Of a stretch of DNA of 64,000 bases, positions 23,339 to 36,429 are shown piece after piece. The DNA comes from Alitta virens (taxonomy: Eukaryota > Annelida > Polychaeta > Phyllodocida > Nereididae). The notes under the pieces are model-generated. The model saw only the letters and a program-made list of their open reading frames with translations, was not told the origin of the DNA and made no database searches. Every line of letters begins with the position of its first letter. Positions within the stretch are counted from its first letter, which is position 1. Made by a program: the position numbers and the translations under genes. The DNA is taken from NCBI GenBank assembly GCA_932294295.1, contig OW028576.1, positions 45,610,247 through 45,674,246 on the forward strand, written 5' to 3'.

Positions 23339-23520
23339 CTTAAGCCGGGCTCACACTACGCAATTTTGTCGGCCGACACGAGGCTGGCAATTTTTGTGCC
23401 AACTGTCGCACAGTCGCGTGACCTCTCACACTACGTGATTTTTCCCGCCGATTTTGCAACGTTACAGATGAGTGCTTAATGGTCATGGGCAATCAAAATC
23501 TAACTTTGCCGGTGTGTAGT
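23339..23520 (+). mobile_element. TTAA-flanked MITE, copy 1 (diverged)
   Basis: It begins TTAAGCCGGGCTCACACTA and goes on with GCAATTTTGTCGGCCGAC. The same start opens the copy at 33669 and closes the inverted copy at 27440-27617. A TTAA site suggests a piggyBac- or Kolobok-type mover. Confidence 0.6.
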
Positions 23521-24808
23521 AGTACACTAAAAGCTGGAATATTATGTAATATATACTGACTTTTGTGTAAAGAGATATTAGCATTTATCTATAGGACCTA
23601 CCAATTCCCGCAACGGCATTTTGGCGTGATTGCTGAAGCGTAACCGAGTCAACTGAGCCAGTGACGTCAGAGTTGCTGATGCAGGCCATGGACAGAATGT
23701 AAAATACAGGTGTATACATGACGTTTTCATTGCTATCAAATACAACTTAGGCCTATTTCCCCAAAGGTGGATACAATTAAATGATATGCCTATTAATCTG
23801 TGCTGTACCATGTGATTTTTTATTGCTTTTATTTCTTGTGCTTTTATCATGATTTTATTTCACTGTATATTTTTTAACTGTATACAGCTGTATCATGTTT
23901 GCCAATTTTTGGGTTGAAAGAAATAAAGTAAATTTAAATTTGCCATGTTTATTGCAATTATTCTCAAGGGTTTTCTGGACCCAATCATTGACTTCAAAGA
24001 TGAGTAGATTGCTTCTGCCTTCCCAATGACATCACCTAATGAGGCATAGACATAAAGAAGGAATAGTCTCCAAAAAAAGGAAATTTGCAACTGCACAATG
24101 CAATGTAAAAACTCAGTCTCTGTGATTTGTGGTTGCTGAGATATGAAAATGTTTAGTTTGGCTTATATGTAATTGTTTTTATACGCAATATATGCTAATA
24201 TATGCCATCACTGATGTCAGAACATTAGCTGTAAAATTAAGCATGATTAAAGTGTTTCTTGTTATCAAAAACCGGTTCCTTATAAGTCTTATAATAGGAA
24301 TAGGAAGTAATAAATGATGCTCCTTTGTTTCATTAAGAATTGCAGTTATCAGCAATGTGCCCCCTGTAAATCCAATTGGTATTATCTGAAGTTAATGAGG
24401 GTAAATTGCAATCAATAATTAAATTGATATGAAGTCAATATATAATTTTCCCAATGCTGTTCAATTTAACTACTTTTCAGTGCTGTTTTAGCTGTCATAA
24501 ACATTATTGCAACCTAATGATTCACAATACTATTGGGAGTATTAATAACAAAATTTTCTGAGATTTGGCAACATGATGTAAAACAGAGGCACCACAGCAA
24601 ATTTTTTCTTATTAAACATCATTTTAGCATACATGTATCAAACACTAAATTGCTGCACTCATTTGTTATAAATATACTGGCTTTCAATCAGACTATTTTC
24701 CTTGGTGAATACACAAGAAAGAAATGCAAACCTCACAATTAAGATCTTGGTTGAGTAGACATACTAATAGTGAGGTCTTAATAGTGTGGTTTTTAAGGCA
24801 AGGCCACT

Positions 24809-24888
24809 GAATAGCCTTTGAATACTGTGAATGAATATTTTGGCAGTGTATATTCCTTAAATATTCATTCACAGTATAAAGGCTATTC
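24809..24888. repeat. ~30 bp inverted repeat, 18 bp spacer
   Basis: Arms 24809-24840 and 24859-24888 pair over GAATAGCCTTT and ACTGTGAATGAATATTT, with one two-base bulge. No TIR family is recognised. Confidence 0.75.
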
Positions 24889-26469
24889 ATGTTCATTAGA
24901 CCACAAGGCAGTTAAAGATAGCGAAATTGTAAATATGAAACAAATACATAAAGAAGGTGCTCAGGAATATGCTGTATTTTTATAATTAACACTATTTTTA
25001 CAACAATTTAATGTCTTCCTTCTGGACACCTGGAATTCATCATTTTACTGTTTAGCTAATAACATGACACAGGCACACAAGTGACTCCTTATTTAGTATC
25101 ATTATGTGGTGAAATTGGTTCCACTTCAGTGAGAAACACTTTTTGTCTTGGCCTAGATCTTTGGCCTTGGCCTATATTCAGAAACTGCTCACTTTTTGCC
25201 TTGGCCTTCTCACCTGACTTTCTTTAACTAAAGACATTCATCTTTAACTCACCTGAAGATGTTGGAGGAGTGCAAAACTTCAGCTGGCAATTACTTGGCT
25301 TCTATACATGGTAGAACAATCTATTTTTTTCTAAATAGTTCATTTGTAACAAGAAACTGATGACAACCCTGAGGTTTATGTCACTGAATCTACAATTTGC
25401 AAGTGATATTTAAGGTACAAGAATAAAACCACTGTATGGCTGCCTAAATGACCGACTAGTTGACAGCTGGCATGTTCTGTTGTGCTGACTGACTGACAGA
25501 CAGACTGACTTGACTGAACTTGAACAGATGAGCTGAACTGACAGACAGAATTGAGTTCAGTGACGCAACTTTAACCATTTTGCTTTTAACCACAACTTTG
25601 TGGACATCCTACATAGTCCCCCCCCCCCCCCCCCCAACAGCAGTTTTGCATGTTTATTTACATTGACAAAACCATTTTATATTTGAATTAGAGTCATTCC
25701 GTGTCAATTGAACAAATTTCTGAAAATTAAAAATTCATAACTGGATAATGAACAAAGATCCCACTATGAAAGTTTAACTCAACATTGCCAAAAATATGAC
25801 TTTAAAAATAATCTAGGTTTCAGGTTAGTGCATGTTACCATACATGGGCAATTTTACTTTGAGTTTATTGAAAATTGTGTTTATTCCAGATTTTGTACTA
25901 CATTTTCTTCAAAACTACACATTTTATTCCTGGTACTAATGGTACCCATATCATAATGTCATAGGACTCATTCTAGAAGTGGCATAATATGTAGCTGTCA
26001 ATGACAGAAGTGAGGGAAGCTATATTATATTTATGTCTTAAAGTTACTGTGTCTCCAGATTTAGCACATTCAAGTAATTATACATATACAAATGCTGCTT
26101 TCTTGTCTTTTGATATTTTTTACCATTACACATGGCCACTTTTGCGCAACAATTTAGTCTTAATTTACAATAAATAATTTAAGTATTAGTTTTTCAGGCC
26201 ATCATACCCAGTGTGTTTCCAATGTTTTAGTCTGGATTTTCAATGTAAGATTTATTTTTAGTAATAATGTCTGATGAAATCATTAGTTAACACACAGATT
26301 TAGTATGCCCTGAATATTTCTGGTGGGGAATTTTGCATCCAACAGAAATATTGGCCCATTAGTTATTCTCAACTACTAATTGGACTTCATGTAGGTTTTT
26401 AAATTGTCAAAATCGGACAATAGATAACAATTTTAGAGGCAAAAGAAGTCAGATAATTGTAATGCGTTT

Positions 26470-26525
26470 CTCAGCCGCCAGGGGCGCTGCGATCGCTTAC
26501 AACTGCCCCCTGGTGTGATAAAACG
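26470..26525 (-). promoter_or_regulatory. CTCF-like motif pair upstream of a first exon
   Basis: On the minus strand ACACCAGGGGGCAG (about 26503-26516) differs by one base from the CTCF core CCACCAGGGGGCAG. About 30 bases away a second CCGCCAGGGGCGCTG (26475-26489) lies on the plus strand. The two face each other. Binding is inferred only from the motif, and the pair could also be chance in a GC-rich promoter patch. Confidence 0.4.
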
Positions 26526-26567
26526 TCATAGCAACAATGTCGTTGGCGCGAGCGTGATCGATTCAAG

Positions 26568-26588
26568 ATGATTTGTTTTTCATATCTG
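26568..26588 (+). CDS. Likely first coding exon of GT92 gene 2
   Basis: ATG in a good context (CAAGATGA) reads M-I-C-F-S-Y-L and meets a consensus donor CTG|GTGAGT at 26588 in phase 0. The GT92 block at 36806 opens in phase 0 right after an acceptor and needs an upstream start. Joining them over a 10.2 kb intron gives 460 codons with stop. Support is from phase, donor strength and the local GC-rich promoter-like patch only. Confidence 0.45.
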
Positions 26589-27439
26589 GTGAGTTCCCCT
26601 TAAATAAACGCTATTTCTAGTCACAGTTAGAATTTTTACAGTTAGAGAAACAAGTTTTCTCCAAGTTTCAAGCTGGATGTGTAATTGTTACGAAATTATG
26701 GACGTCGCAACTTTTGAACCGACGACGTTGTTATGACATGATGACGTAGTCTCGTTCTGGACCATTTGGCAAAAAAAAACGATAATAAGTTGATCTTCCA
26801 TAGGATTACATGTATTTTTGAACAGCGATAATAAGTGAAATCAATTTTTTAACCAGTTCCGGTTGGCTTGTCCACTGTGTAGCCTATCGTCTACGGGAAG
26901 TGAGCTGCACTCGCTGCCTGCGGCGGCGGAGCTTCGCTCATATTAAATGATTGTTGAATTATGTTAAATTTATAATAAAATATATTCATGATTATTAACC
27001 TGTACCAAGGAAATGATGGAAAAATGTAAAAAAAAACTTACAATAGTATTAATACGAAACTTGCAGTTATTTAGAAGGTTGTGAGTTTTTATAAAGCACA
27101 TGTAGCAAGAACAAAAAGCTCACCAGCTGCCTTAATAAATGGCCAACGCACCATTATTGAAATCAGAACCACAAGTATTTTTTTTTACTAATTTCCAATC
27201 AATTTAAAGGTTTTCACAAACTATTTTGAATAAAATAGCCATTTAAGTAAGATATATATTCTACACATTTTCCTGAACAATTCAGTTTTTATTTGACGAA
27301 ATTCCGACAAATATTAGGGGAGCAGCAGCCTTTTAAATATATGCCATAGCGTAGGCAACCCCCTTTTTTCATTTGAAAGCCTAAGGGTCAACAGAAAACT
27401 GCATATCTTTCTATTAATTATTATATGAAATGAAGGTGA

Positions 27440-27617
27440 TAGGTCAAATCAAGTGCAGTTCTAACTTGGATGGTGATTGTCAGCCGATTTTCTTTGACAT
27501 GCCAGACTCCCAGCGACGCCGATTTTTCCAGGAAATCTCTTCGGCGGGTCCATGTTCACTAGCGCGATTTCATCAGCCAACACGGAATCAGCCGACAAAT
27601 TCGCATAGTATGAGCCC
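27440..27617 (-). mobile_element. TTAA-type MITE, copy 2 (inverted)
   Basis: On the minus strand this starts CCGGGCTCATACTATGCG and matches the 33669 copy along about 160 bases, for example GAAATCGCGCTAGTG and GAGTCTGGCATGTC. Confidence 0.75.
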
Positions 27618-28094
27618 GGCTATAGCTCTGGCATAATTAGTGTTACATTTGTGTAGTTTAGTGGGAGGAAATAATATTAATAATAATAATAATAAATGAA
27701 TAAATAATAAAGTAGTAATTTGCTTGTGACGTCATCAGCTGCATCCAAGCATATGACGTCATGGGTTTATATTGGACTTGAGCCCACCTAGTCCGAAGTT
27801 TTAGACTGATTGATAACTTATGATTAACCCACAGGGGCTTCTTTGTAATCTCGATATCCTGGGTGTCCTGTATTTGTCTTTTATCGTAACTAGTCATGGA
27901 CTGTGATGAAATAATGACCACTAACCTATATTTTATGGAATTTAAGTTATAAACCATATTAGTTGAAGGGTTGATGGTCATATTACACATAATTTTATTC
28001 CTAAGATCCTCAACTGTTTGAATTTTTATGTTTGCCATGTCATAACTGGTAAATAAGGGTCTTAAAATTTGTTTCCATGACAACAAGTCCCTTA

Positions 28095-30235
28095 ATTTTT
28101 AACCCTCAGTGAACGAAGTTCGAAAAGGGTTTTTGTTATCATCAATGTCCGTCCGACGGGCGGACGGGCGGACATAACATTTTCATTTCCAGAGCAGAAC
28201 TCTAACACTAATGTACTCACCCTGACAAAATGTTGTACAGTAATACTCTATATGGCCTATTGGTGCCTTTTCATAGTCACATTGACATAATAATGCTGGC
28301 TGTGTTTTACAAAATTTGGAAAAAATAGAAAAAAATTATTATTTTAGTTTCCGAAGCAGAACTCTGACACTACTGCACCTACATGCTTAAAACTTTCTCA
28401 TAATTTGTCTAAAATAGTTTAGTGGTGCCTTTTGGGGGTCTCATGGCCATAAATACCATAGAATTTTCAAAATTAATGGATAAATTAAATAAGGAAAATT
28501 CTTATTTCTTCAAACCTCCATACAAAAGACACTATTTACCCTACATGAATGAAATTGTATCAATAACATATCTGAATTATAATATTTTCACTTTTTAAAC
28601 TTCATTTTGATATTTATTTTATGCTGATTACATAATAATGGAAAATCAGAAATAAAATGCTAAAAATTGAGTTAAATTGGGTTTCCAGAGCAGAAATCTG
28701 ACATTAATGCACTTACCCTGACAACACTTTATATGTTATTAATCTATATAGCTTAGTTGTGCATTTTGATAGTCCCATCGCCACTCAGCTGTGTTTTAAA
28801 ATATTAAGAGAAAAATGAAAAAGAAAAAACCTAAAATTTCGGTTTCCAGAGCAGGACTCACACACTACTGCACCAACATGGGTACAAAGTTAAATAAGCA
28901 TATGCCTAAAATAGTGTAGAGATACCTTTTTTTTTGGTTTCATAACCATTAATGACAGATATTTTTATATAAGGAAAATATGAAAATTGTATACTCTTTC
29001 CGTTGCAAACCCTAATATCAATGACTCTATCATTACATAAGTAACATTTTGCCAATGATATATCTAGATTATAGTACTTTCAATTTTAAGCATAATTTTG
29101 ACATTGGTCTCATCCTGCTTTCTTTTTTTTTTATAATAATGGAAAATCTGAAAAGAAAATGCTAAAAATTGTAAAATTTATGTGTATAATAATTAGTTGC
29201 ATGATGATTTATATTACTTTCACTTGACTCCAATACTTATTATTGTTTTCTTCATATACACCTATAAAGTGTTCGGTTATAAATACTAATTTAAATGCCA
29301 TAGATTTAATGCAAATCAGCAACCCAACAATTCAGTAACTGTTGAAGGGAATATGGCAATTGATAATATATAGTTCCATTTAAATGCAAACAGCAAGCAA
29401 AATATATTTGGACTTATAAAGGCATTAAAATGGGTGCGTTGAGTATCATTCCATACAAAATAAACCTTAAGATTTGTATTTATTTCTATTTAGACTTATT
29501 TAAATACAAGTAAATACAAACCTAAAAGGTTCACTTTGTATGAAATTCTACCCAACATCTTTACGTGACATAACATTGTTGCTGAATTTCATATATATTC
29601 CTTAGGATCATTGCCATAGCCCATATATGACTATTTTGGACATATAAATGATAATCTTAGTTGTAGATTAGGTAAGGGAACATACTATTGCGTTGATAAT
29701 TCTAGCAAACTGAATACTCCTTATTGTGCATAAAATCTTGAAACAGAACATTAAAATGGCAGGAAAAGGATAGACAATACCTTTCATGCTCACTTGGCTT
29801 TACTCTGAACAGAACGGATTGCTGTTAATAAGTAAAATATTTGTAAGACATTATAACCCCATGGGAACACTGCATTATTTCACATTTAACATAATATAAT
29901 GGACAATAGAGAAATTCAAGATTAAAAAAAATAGGACATCTTGGACTGCAATTAGCATTGCATAACAGGCTATGTGGCAATTGTTTCAGTTCATTGCACA
30001 CACTATATAAACACTCAAGAAATAATATTTTTCCAAATTTTGTAAAACATAGCCGATATATGTCAGTGAGGCTATCACAAGGCACCACTAGGCCATATAG
30101 AGTGTTACTGTATAAAATTTCATTTGGGTAAGTGCATTAGTGTTAGAGTTCAGCACTAGAAATGAAAGTGTATAGAATTCTGCTCTGGAAATGACAGTGT
30201 AACACTCGCCCTCCTGCCTGTCGGACGAACACTTA
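28095..30235. mobile_element. 2.1 kb composite repeat with inverted ends and internal ~330 bp repeats
   Basis: Left end (28130-28250) has GGCGGACGGGCGGAC then TTCCAGAGCAGAACTCT and TAATGTACTCACCC. The right end (30075-30220) carries these in reverse complement (AGAATTCTGCTCTGGAAATG, CCTGTCGGACGAAC). Inside, variants of TTTCC(A/G)GAGCAGA(A)CTC recur near 28350, 28685 and 28850, about 170-335 bases apart. No coding is seen. It may be a foldback transposon or nested SINE-like arrays. Confidence 0.6.
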
Positions 30236-30799
30236 ACAATTTTAATGATGCCTGTGTGTTATGTGGGATTTGCTGAGGGTTTAGCTGCAGCACAGCCTAT
30301 GTTTAAACCCAATATTAAAATTAATTTTATCCTCTAACTTTGGCAATACAACTGAAAAATGACATTTGGCAAAAATGTACAGGTATCTACAGCAATATGG
30401 AAAACAAATAAATAAAGTATTTAAAGATTGTATAACCCTGTTGACATGGTAACAAAACAAGTGGCGTTTTTGCTAATTTTTACCAAAAGTACCTATGAGA
30501 AGTTTTTTTCTTTATTCGTGTAATATATATTATCAACAAATAAGGCATGCTTTGGCACAACCAACACCTGCCATTATCATTCGCATGATTTCAGTTGAAT
30601 AAAATAATGTTGCCATGACAACCAGTTTGAGAAATGTGTAAGTCATTTTTCAGTGAATTTTGACTAAACTTCCACATTACTGCCATAAATTAATACTTAT
30701 AGCAATGTTTGTTGAAAATTTTATAATTGGTATCATGCAAGATAGGGGAGCATTATTCTAGTCTTGATAATTAAATTTTGTCGGCAGCATTTATTTTGA

Positions 30800-31600
30800 A
30801 ATATCAAAGATGGCATCCAAGATGGCCACTATCAAGCCATAAATGCCTATATCTTTGTAACTAATTGACACAGCACAACAAAGATATGGTCTGTGCATAA
30901 GTGTTTGGGGTTAAGGAATTCAATGAAACAATCTATTTTAAGATATATTGTACAGGAACTGGGATATCCAAGATGGCGTCCAATATGGCTGCCAATAGAA
31001 TTTTGTTGCCATGGATACCACAATTTGGTGTCACAAGAAAGTACTTTTCATAAGCTTTCATATGATAGGCTATTTATGTGGTTTTCTGTTAGGTAACACC
31101 AATTAGTTTAAATTGCCAAAGTTTCCATATTTGAAATACATTTTGGTGGCCTCGACCTTTGACCCCATGGATCATTATGATGTGGTAATTCAGGAACATA
31201 TTGTACATGGCCAAATGTGCGTTTTCCATGAGAAGTATAAACGCACGGAAAACGCATGGTTTTTAGCTAATTATAATGAGGCAAAAACCATGCGTTTTCC
31301 ATGCGTTTATCCAAACGCATGAAAAAGGCACGTGGCACAATTGGCCATGTAGTACTGTTCAAAATTTAACTAGAAACAAATCTTTACAAACATGGTGAAA
31401 ATATTTCAGATCTTTCTGGTAAGTGTCATTTCTCTTTAGTGCAGTATAAGTTGGTAACTAGGCGGCCATAGCAGCATTTGGTTGCCATGGATACCAAAAG
31501 TGTGGTGTCATAAAAAGAACTTTTCATTAGCTTTCATATAATTATATGATATGCCATTTGTGTGGTTTTCTGTTACATGGAGCTAGCTGTTACATATAAT
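30800..31600. repeat. Direct-repeat pair flanking a palindromic element
   Basis: Segments 30985-31095 and 31455-31585 share GTTGCCATGGATACCA, AAGCTTTCATAT-like text and GTGGTTTTCTGTTA. Between them is the foldback at 31204-31352. Confidence 0.65.
31204..31352. mobile_element. ~150 bp near-complete palindrome (MITE-like)
   Basis: The outer arms carry ACATGGCC and inverted GGCCATGT. Inner arms carry GCGTTTTCCATG and AAACGCA blocks that recur inverted (CATGCGTTTTCC). Most of the element can fold on itself. Confidence 0.75.
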
Positions 31601-31609
31601 ATATCCTTT

Positions 31610-33310
31610 TGGAATTACAGAAAAATTCTCGAATTTCCATATTTGGAAATAATTCCATTGGTGACCTTGACCTTTGAAGTAATTTACCAAATTTGCATTC
31701 CTATACACTTTGCATTAATTCTCTAGCATTGGGTGAAGCTATGAATTATATAAATCTTGTTATTTCAACATTTCTGTGTAATGATAAAAAATGAAAAATG
31801 TTCATTTCCATGGCAACCATGCTCCAAAACAGGAAGTTATTGGAGGTGGGTCCATATCCAAAAATGAGGGTATTGACCCCCTCTATCATTGTGCAAAGTT
31901 TCAGAGCTGTATCACAAAGTGAACAATTTTTGAGCTTAGAACCATGATTATATCTTGCTGGTTCAATTGACCAATCAAATGGTAGGGTCACCCAATAATT
32001 TAGCTGCTAATATTATTTTATTTAACAAAGAAAATTGTTAGATTGGTTAAGTATAGGTTGTTTAAGTGTAAAGTCTAGTCCTGTCTAGCTTGTAAAAATA
32101 CTTAACACATGAGTTGCACTGAATACAGTTTATTATACCCTAAAAATCTGTGTCAATGTCCAAACTTAGGTCCACTTTCCCAGTGATCTTGACTTAAAGA
32201 CGAACTCAAACCCCCTTTTATGACACACTTCAGTGATTTTAGCCATATTCTTCACACACAATTCTTCTGCGTTAAAATTCATTTCTTCCAAACCCAGTTC
32301 TTCAAAAACAGCTTTTGTGCAATAGATAACATTTTATGCATTTCTATCAGGATTATTTTTTAGCATTTTGATCTCTGAGTTATATTTCACTGCACAGGAC
32401 ACCTAAGCTATTTATCTAAGAGATTTTATTTCATATCAAAGGGATACATATTTCAATATTTGCTATTTTTCAAGTGATATAGCTGCTTTTTATAATGGCG
32501 AAGAATGTTTCACTGGTGAGTATTATATCCTTATGTACACTGTACAGTGGGTGATTTTATTCAAAATTTAATTTACGCCATTTTGCCTTAAGGTATCTAA
32601 ACTTTTGAGAACGACTGTATTAGAATGTTCTTGACTATTTCAATTTATTTGATATTATTAGCAAATATAATCAAAATGCTGTCAAGAGCATTTTATACAT
32701 TAATTGCAGTATATAAACGAACTAAATTAATTTCATATGATTTATGCTGGAACTGTCAATTGGATATTTACAGTGTTTTTTTTTGTTTTTCACATTGTTT
32801 TGTTGTTGTTTTACTGTTTTATTTTTTTTTTTGTTTTTTTTTACATTGTTTTGTTGTATTTTCCATTGCTTGGTTTTTTGTTTTTTCATTAATTTGTTGT
32901 TTTTTTACATTTTTTTTTTTTTTTCTGCTGTTTTGTTTTCTGTCACAATTCTGGGCTAATGGATAATCACTGTCCTTGCTTTCCTTCAATTCAAACTTTG
33001 ATCATTCATCAACATAATGCCTGATTTAAATAATTAGGATCTTCTAAAAGGTTTATTCTTTCTGAACATTTTATGATAAACTAATTAAATAACATACAGA
33101 AAAATCGAATTTTTGGAAATTTGTGTTTGTTTGGCTTTCGAAAAAATATGCAGAGGATTTTCAAAATCCTTTGATATGGGTCCTTACAATAGAGGAACAA
33201 TATTTTCTATAAATTATAAAGCATACAAAAGATTTGGTGTCATTTCTTTCAAATTTAAATCCTCAGATAAGCCAGACACGTCACCAAAATCTTTTCACAA
33301 CATGAAATTA
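31610..33310. other. Non-coding, within the proposed GT92 gene 2 intron
   Basis: A Tc1-like end (TCTAAACTTTTGAGAACGACTGTA) finishes at about 32620. A T-rich tract with TTTTGTT units runs 32770-32945 and produces long phenylalanine/cysteine frames that are not genes. Confidence 0.5.
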
Positions 33311-33537
33311 TCATTTGACCAACATTTGACCATCATTTGACCAACATTTGACCATCATTTGACCAACATTTGACCATCATTTGACCAACATTTGACCAAC
33401 ATTTGACCATCATTTGACCATCATTTGACCAACATTTGACCATCATTTGACCAACATTTGACCAACATTTGACCATCATTTGACCAACATTTGACCATCA
33501 TTTGACCATCATTTGACCAACATTTGACCAACATTGT
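33311..33537 (+). repeat. 11 bp minisatellite, about 20 units
   Basis: The unit CATTTGACCAA alternates irregularly with CATTTGACCAT. Two unit types in a mixed order suggest unequal exchange. It is followed by a C15 tract at about 33579. Confidence 0.95.
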
Positions 33538-33668
33538 GTAAATGTGGCAAAACACATTGGTACAAACGTGGATCCTCACCCCCCCCCCCCCCCACCACAA
33601 ATTCTCGAGACTTTTTAATTTGATGATATATAATATAGATTTTTTACTCTCTTTTAAATTGTTCATCT

Positions 33669-33835
33669 TAAGCCGGCCTCACACTGTGCGATTTTGCCGA
33701 CCGATTTTGTGTCGGCCGATGAAATCGCGCTAGTGTGAATGGACCCACCGACGCGATTTCCTGGGAAAATCGGCGTCGCGAGGAGTCTGGCATGTCAAAG
33801 AAAATCGGCCGACAATCACCATCCACTGGCATCTT
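33669..33835 (+). mobile_element. TTAA-type MITE, copy 3
   Basis: It begins TTAAGCCGGCCTCACACTG and runs through GATTTTGCCGACCGATTTTG and GGCATGTCAAAG, matching the inverted copy at 27440-27617. Confidence 0.75.
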
Positions 33836-33839
33836 CCAG

Positions 33840-34454
33840 GGGCTTGTTAATAACTAAATTGCAGTCTATGCAGTGGAATTAGTTGACAACTTTTCAACAG
33901 TGTCAGTGTTAATTGCCAGTGACACTGTTGAAAAACTGTTTTGTGCTGTGGTGTCCTAGTCAAGTACAAATCTAAAGAAGTATTATAATTGACACTAGTT
34001 GATCCATCTTATCTATCTAGCTATCTGGTTTAGCTTAGCCCTGAAGACCCCTGTGTGTTAGTATCAATCAATCCGAGAGAAGAGAGAAAGTTACATGTAT
34101 TTGCAAGCCTTTGAGTAGATTCTTACAAATTGAAACAAAGATTCAACATTAAAATCTTATCATTGTCCCAGAGCATGCTGTACTCAGAGAATGACATCAG
34201 AGTACAAGACTTCACAGTGGTACGGGGTTAATACGCACCATTGTTATGAATAATATAATAAATAATGATTAAGTTGACTCTGCCTCATTTGTGGGCCTTG
34301 TATAAGCTCCTAGACATATACAGTTGAATCTCTACCTTAAAGACCACACTATCATGGGTCCCAGCCAGTGTCCACAATATAAACATGTCCCCTATTCAAT
34401 TGGCAAATGTGTTCAGTGGGAGGGGCATTACAGTACTTTAATTTGATTGGTTAA

Positions 34455-34498
<44 letters not shown>

Positions 34499-35230
34499 GG
34501 CCTTCAGTAAAAGAGTAGAAATATATACATATATGAATAACATAAAAGCTAGGTAGCATATATACACGTTGTAAAGTTAAAATGAGGATAAAAGATTTTG
34601 AACAATGTCAATGATTGACAGATTATGTAACAATTGTTGGCGTGATGGTGCAACGAGACCTTTCACCTGCATTTCTTATATTTATTGTAATGATAATCAG
34701 AGAAAAAGTGGAAATAGCATAACTACACTTCTAGAAAAAATAAAAATATGCAGTTTTCGGCAAACCCTTTGAAATGTTTTGCGCATAACTATTATATAAT
34801 CCTTTTACTCATTCATTACAGCATTACATTTTGTTTTAATGTCTCAATTGTAGCCTAAGAAAAAAGAAATTCGGTCAAAGGTCATGCGTCTAATGTTCTG
34901 ATGTTCACTTTAGTAAACAAGTAATATTTATATTTGACAAAATTCTAGCTCTGACTAGTACAACCAGATTGAAGTCCACACAGAAAATACGTCATAGATC
35001 TATCTGATTTTGCTTTCAGCAGAAATTAAAATTGCATATTTTTATCATTTCTAGAAGTGGAGTTTTGCTATTTCTCACTTTTTGACTGAAGTGATATCTT
35101 CCAGGTTTAAAAATTATAATATAGGCCCATGAGAAAGGCAAGTTGTAGGTCTCGAATATCAGTGCACACAACGTCTGGGACATAATTTTTATAAATTGTT
35201 CAATAGTCAGACAAAGTGTCCGTATAACAA
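33840..35230. other. Non-coding; TA and poly-T tracts
   Basis: A near-perfect inverted repeat with core TCAACAGTGTCA / TGACACTGTTGA lies at 33890-33935. A TA run and T28 tract lie at 34450-34498. No gene is seen. Confidence 0.5.
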
Positions 35231-35400
35231 GAAAGTGTCCTGTCTATGCTGAGGCATGCAAAAGACCACACCCATGGTGTAAATGTGTAAAATGTTGTAG
35301 ACTCCCAAGCCTTATCATCTCATCATTACATCTGCCTCGGACCGCTGGTCATATAAGCCAAGCTTCAGGTTCAGTAGCATTGGGACATTGAAAGATGAGC
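35230..35400 (+). mobile_element. SINE fragment
   Basis: Matches the family body: TGTCTATGCTGAGGCA, CACCCATGGTGTAAATG, then GCTTCAGGTTCAGTAGCATT. Head missing. Confidence 0.65.
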
Positions 35401-35934
35401 AATTGTTATACACAAAACATAATTTCCGATCACTTGGTAAGCAGAAAACTGCATCTTTTTAATCATTTCTAGAAGTGGAGTTCTGCAAGTACTCACTTCT
35501 TTTTTATGTATTTCAGGTAAATCTCTGATTATTATTAATAATTAGAAGAAGTCAAGGTTAAAGGTCAAGCCAAGTGCAATTCCTCCAAAAAAAGTCATTT
35601 TCAATTTTTAACTATGGCGTGTATCAACCCACACCACTGCAAGGACTTGTACTCTTATAAATTTAAAAAGGCCAATAAAGGAAAGTGGGCCTAACTCACC
35701 CAGCCATTTTGACCTATGGTGCTCGAAGCGAAACTGCTCTACATTCGAGGAAAACCAAAAAACGCAAAAATCTGGATAAGTTGACTGCTTATAAATAAAT
35801 AATTGACAAAAAATTGCAATGTCGACTAGGATAATCATCTCATCATTATGTCTGTCTCTGCCAGTCGTGCGGTTGACCATATAAGATGTGAAAACTACAA
35901 TATTGAAATCACATACAGAACTGCCTTATTTATG

Positions 35935-36250
35935 TCTAATGTCTCAATGCTACCGGTCCTTATTGGCTAGCTCTGCCAAAGGTCCCGGGACCAGGGTTCA
36001 ATCCCAGGCCTAGACAATCCTACAATCGCATTGGACGTTAAATTGGAGGTGCCTTGTACTCGGTGTCTATGCCGAGGCAAGGGGTAAATGTGTAACATGG
36101 TGTGGATTCCAAGCCTAATCATCTTATCATATCTCATCATTACGTCTGCCTCCGGCAGCTGGTAATATAAGCTGACTTATGACGTCTGCCTGGCAGCTGG
36201 TCATATAATCCAAGTTTCAGACCCAGTAGCATTGAGACATTAGACATTAG
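35935..36250 (+). mobile_element. Most complete copy of the tRNA-derived SINE family
   Basis: B box-like GGGTTCAATCCC at ~35994, then GGAGGTGCCTTGTACTC, TGTCTATGCCGAGGCAAG, GTGTGGATTCCAAGCC and a CAGTAGCATTGAGACATT tail. An internal part of the tail (GTCTGCCT..GCAGCTGGT) is duplicated. Copies without a clear head occur at seven other places in the window. Confidence 0.7.
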
Positions 36251-36429
36251 ACATAAATAAGGCAGTTCTGTATGTGATTTCAAAATTGTAGTTTTCACAT
36301 AATAATGAGATGATAATCCTAGTCGACATAAGTTACACATTTACCCATGGGCGGAGAATTTTATTTACGTCTGCAGAGCACCGAGTACTAAACACATCCA
36401 ATGTACTACCACCGTAGAACATGAAAAAA

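Larger units (their letters stand above)
22950..26440. other. Intergenic; small foldback and TTAA-flanked elements
   Basis: Apart from the two elements listed separately (23340-23520, 24809-24888), it has a C17 tract at 25617 and a GAGTCATTCCGTGTCAATTG end at about 25690. No gene-like reading frame is seen. Confidence 0.5.

Noticed and set aside
27658..28086. 142-codon minus frame
   Set aside because: AT-rich, no splice partners or known motifs.
32625..32966. Phe/Cys-rich frames that look like membrane proteins
   Set aside because: T-rich low-complexity tract, no start context or exon signals.
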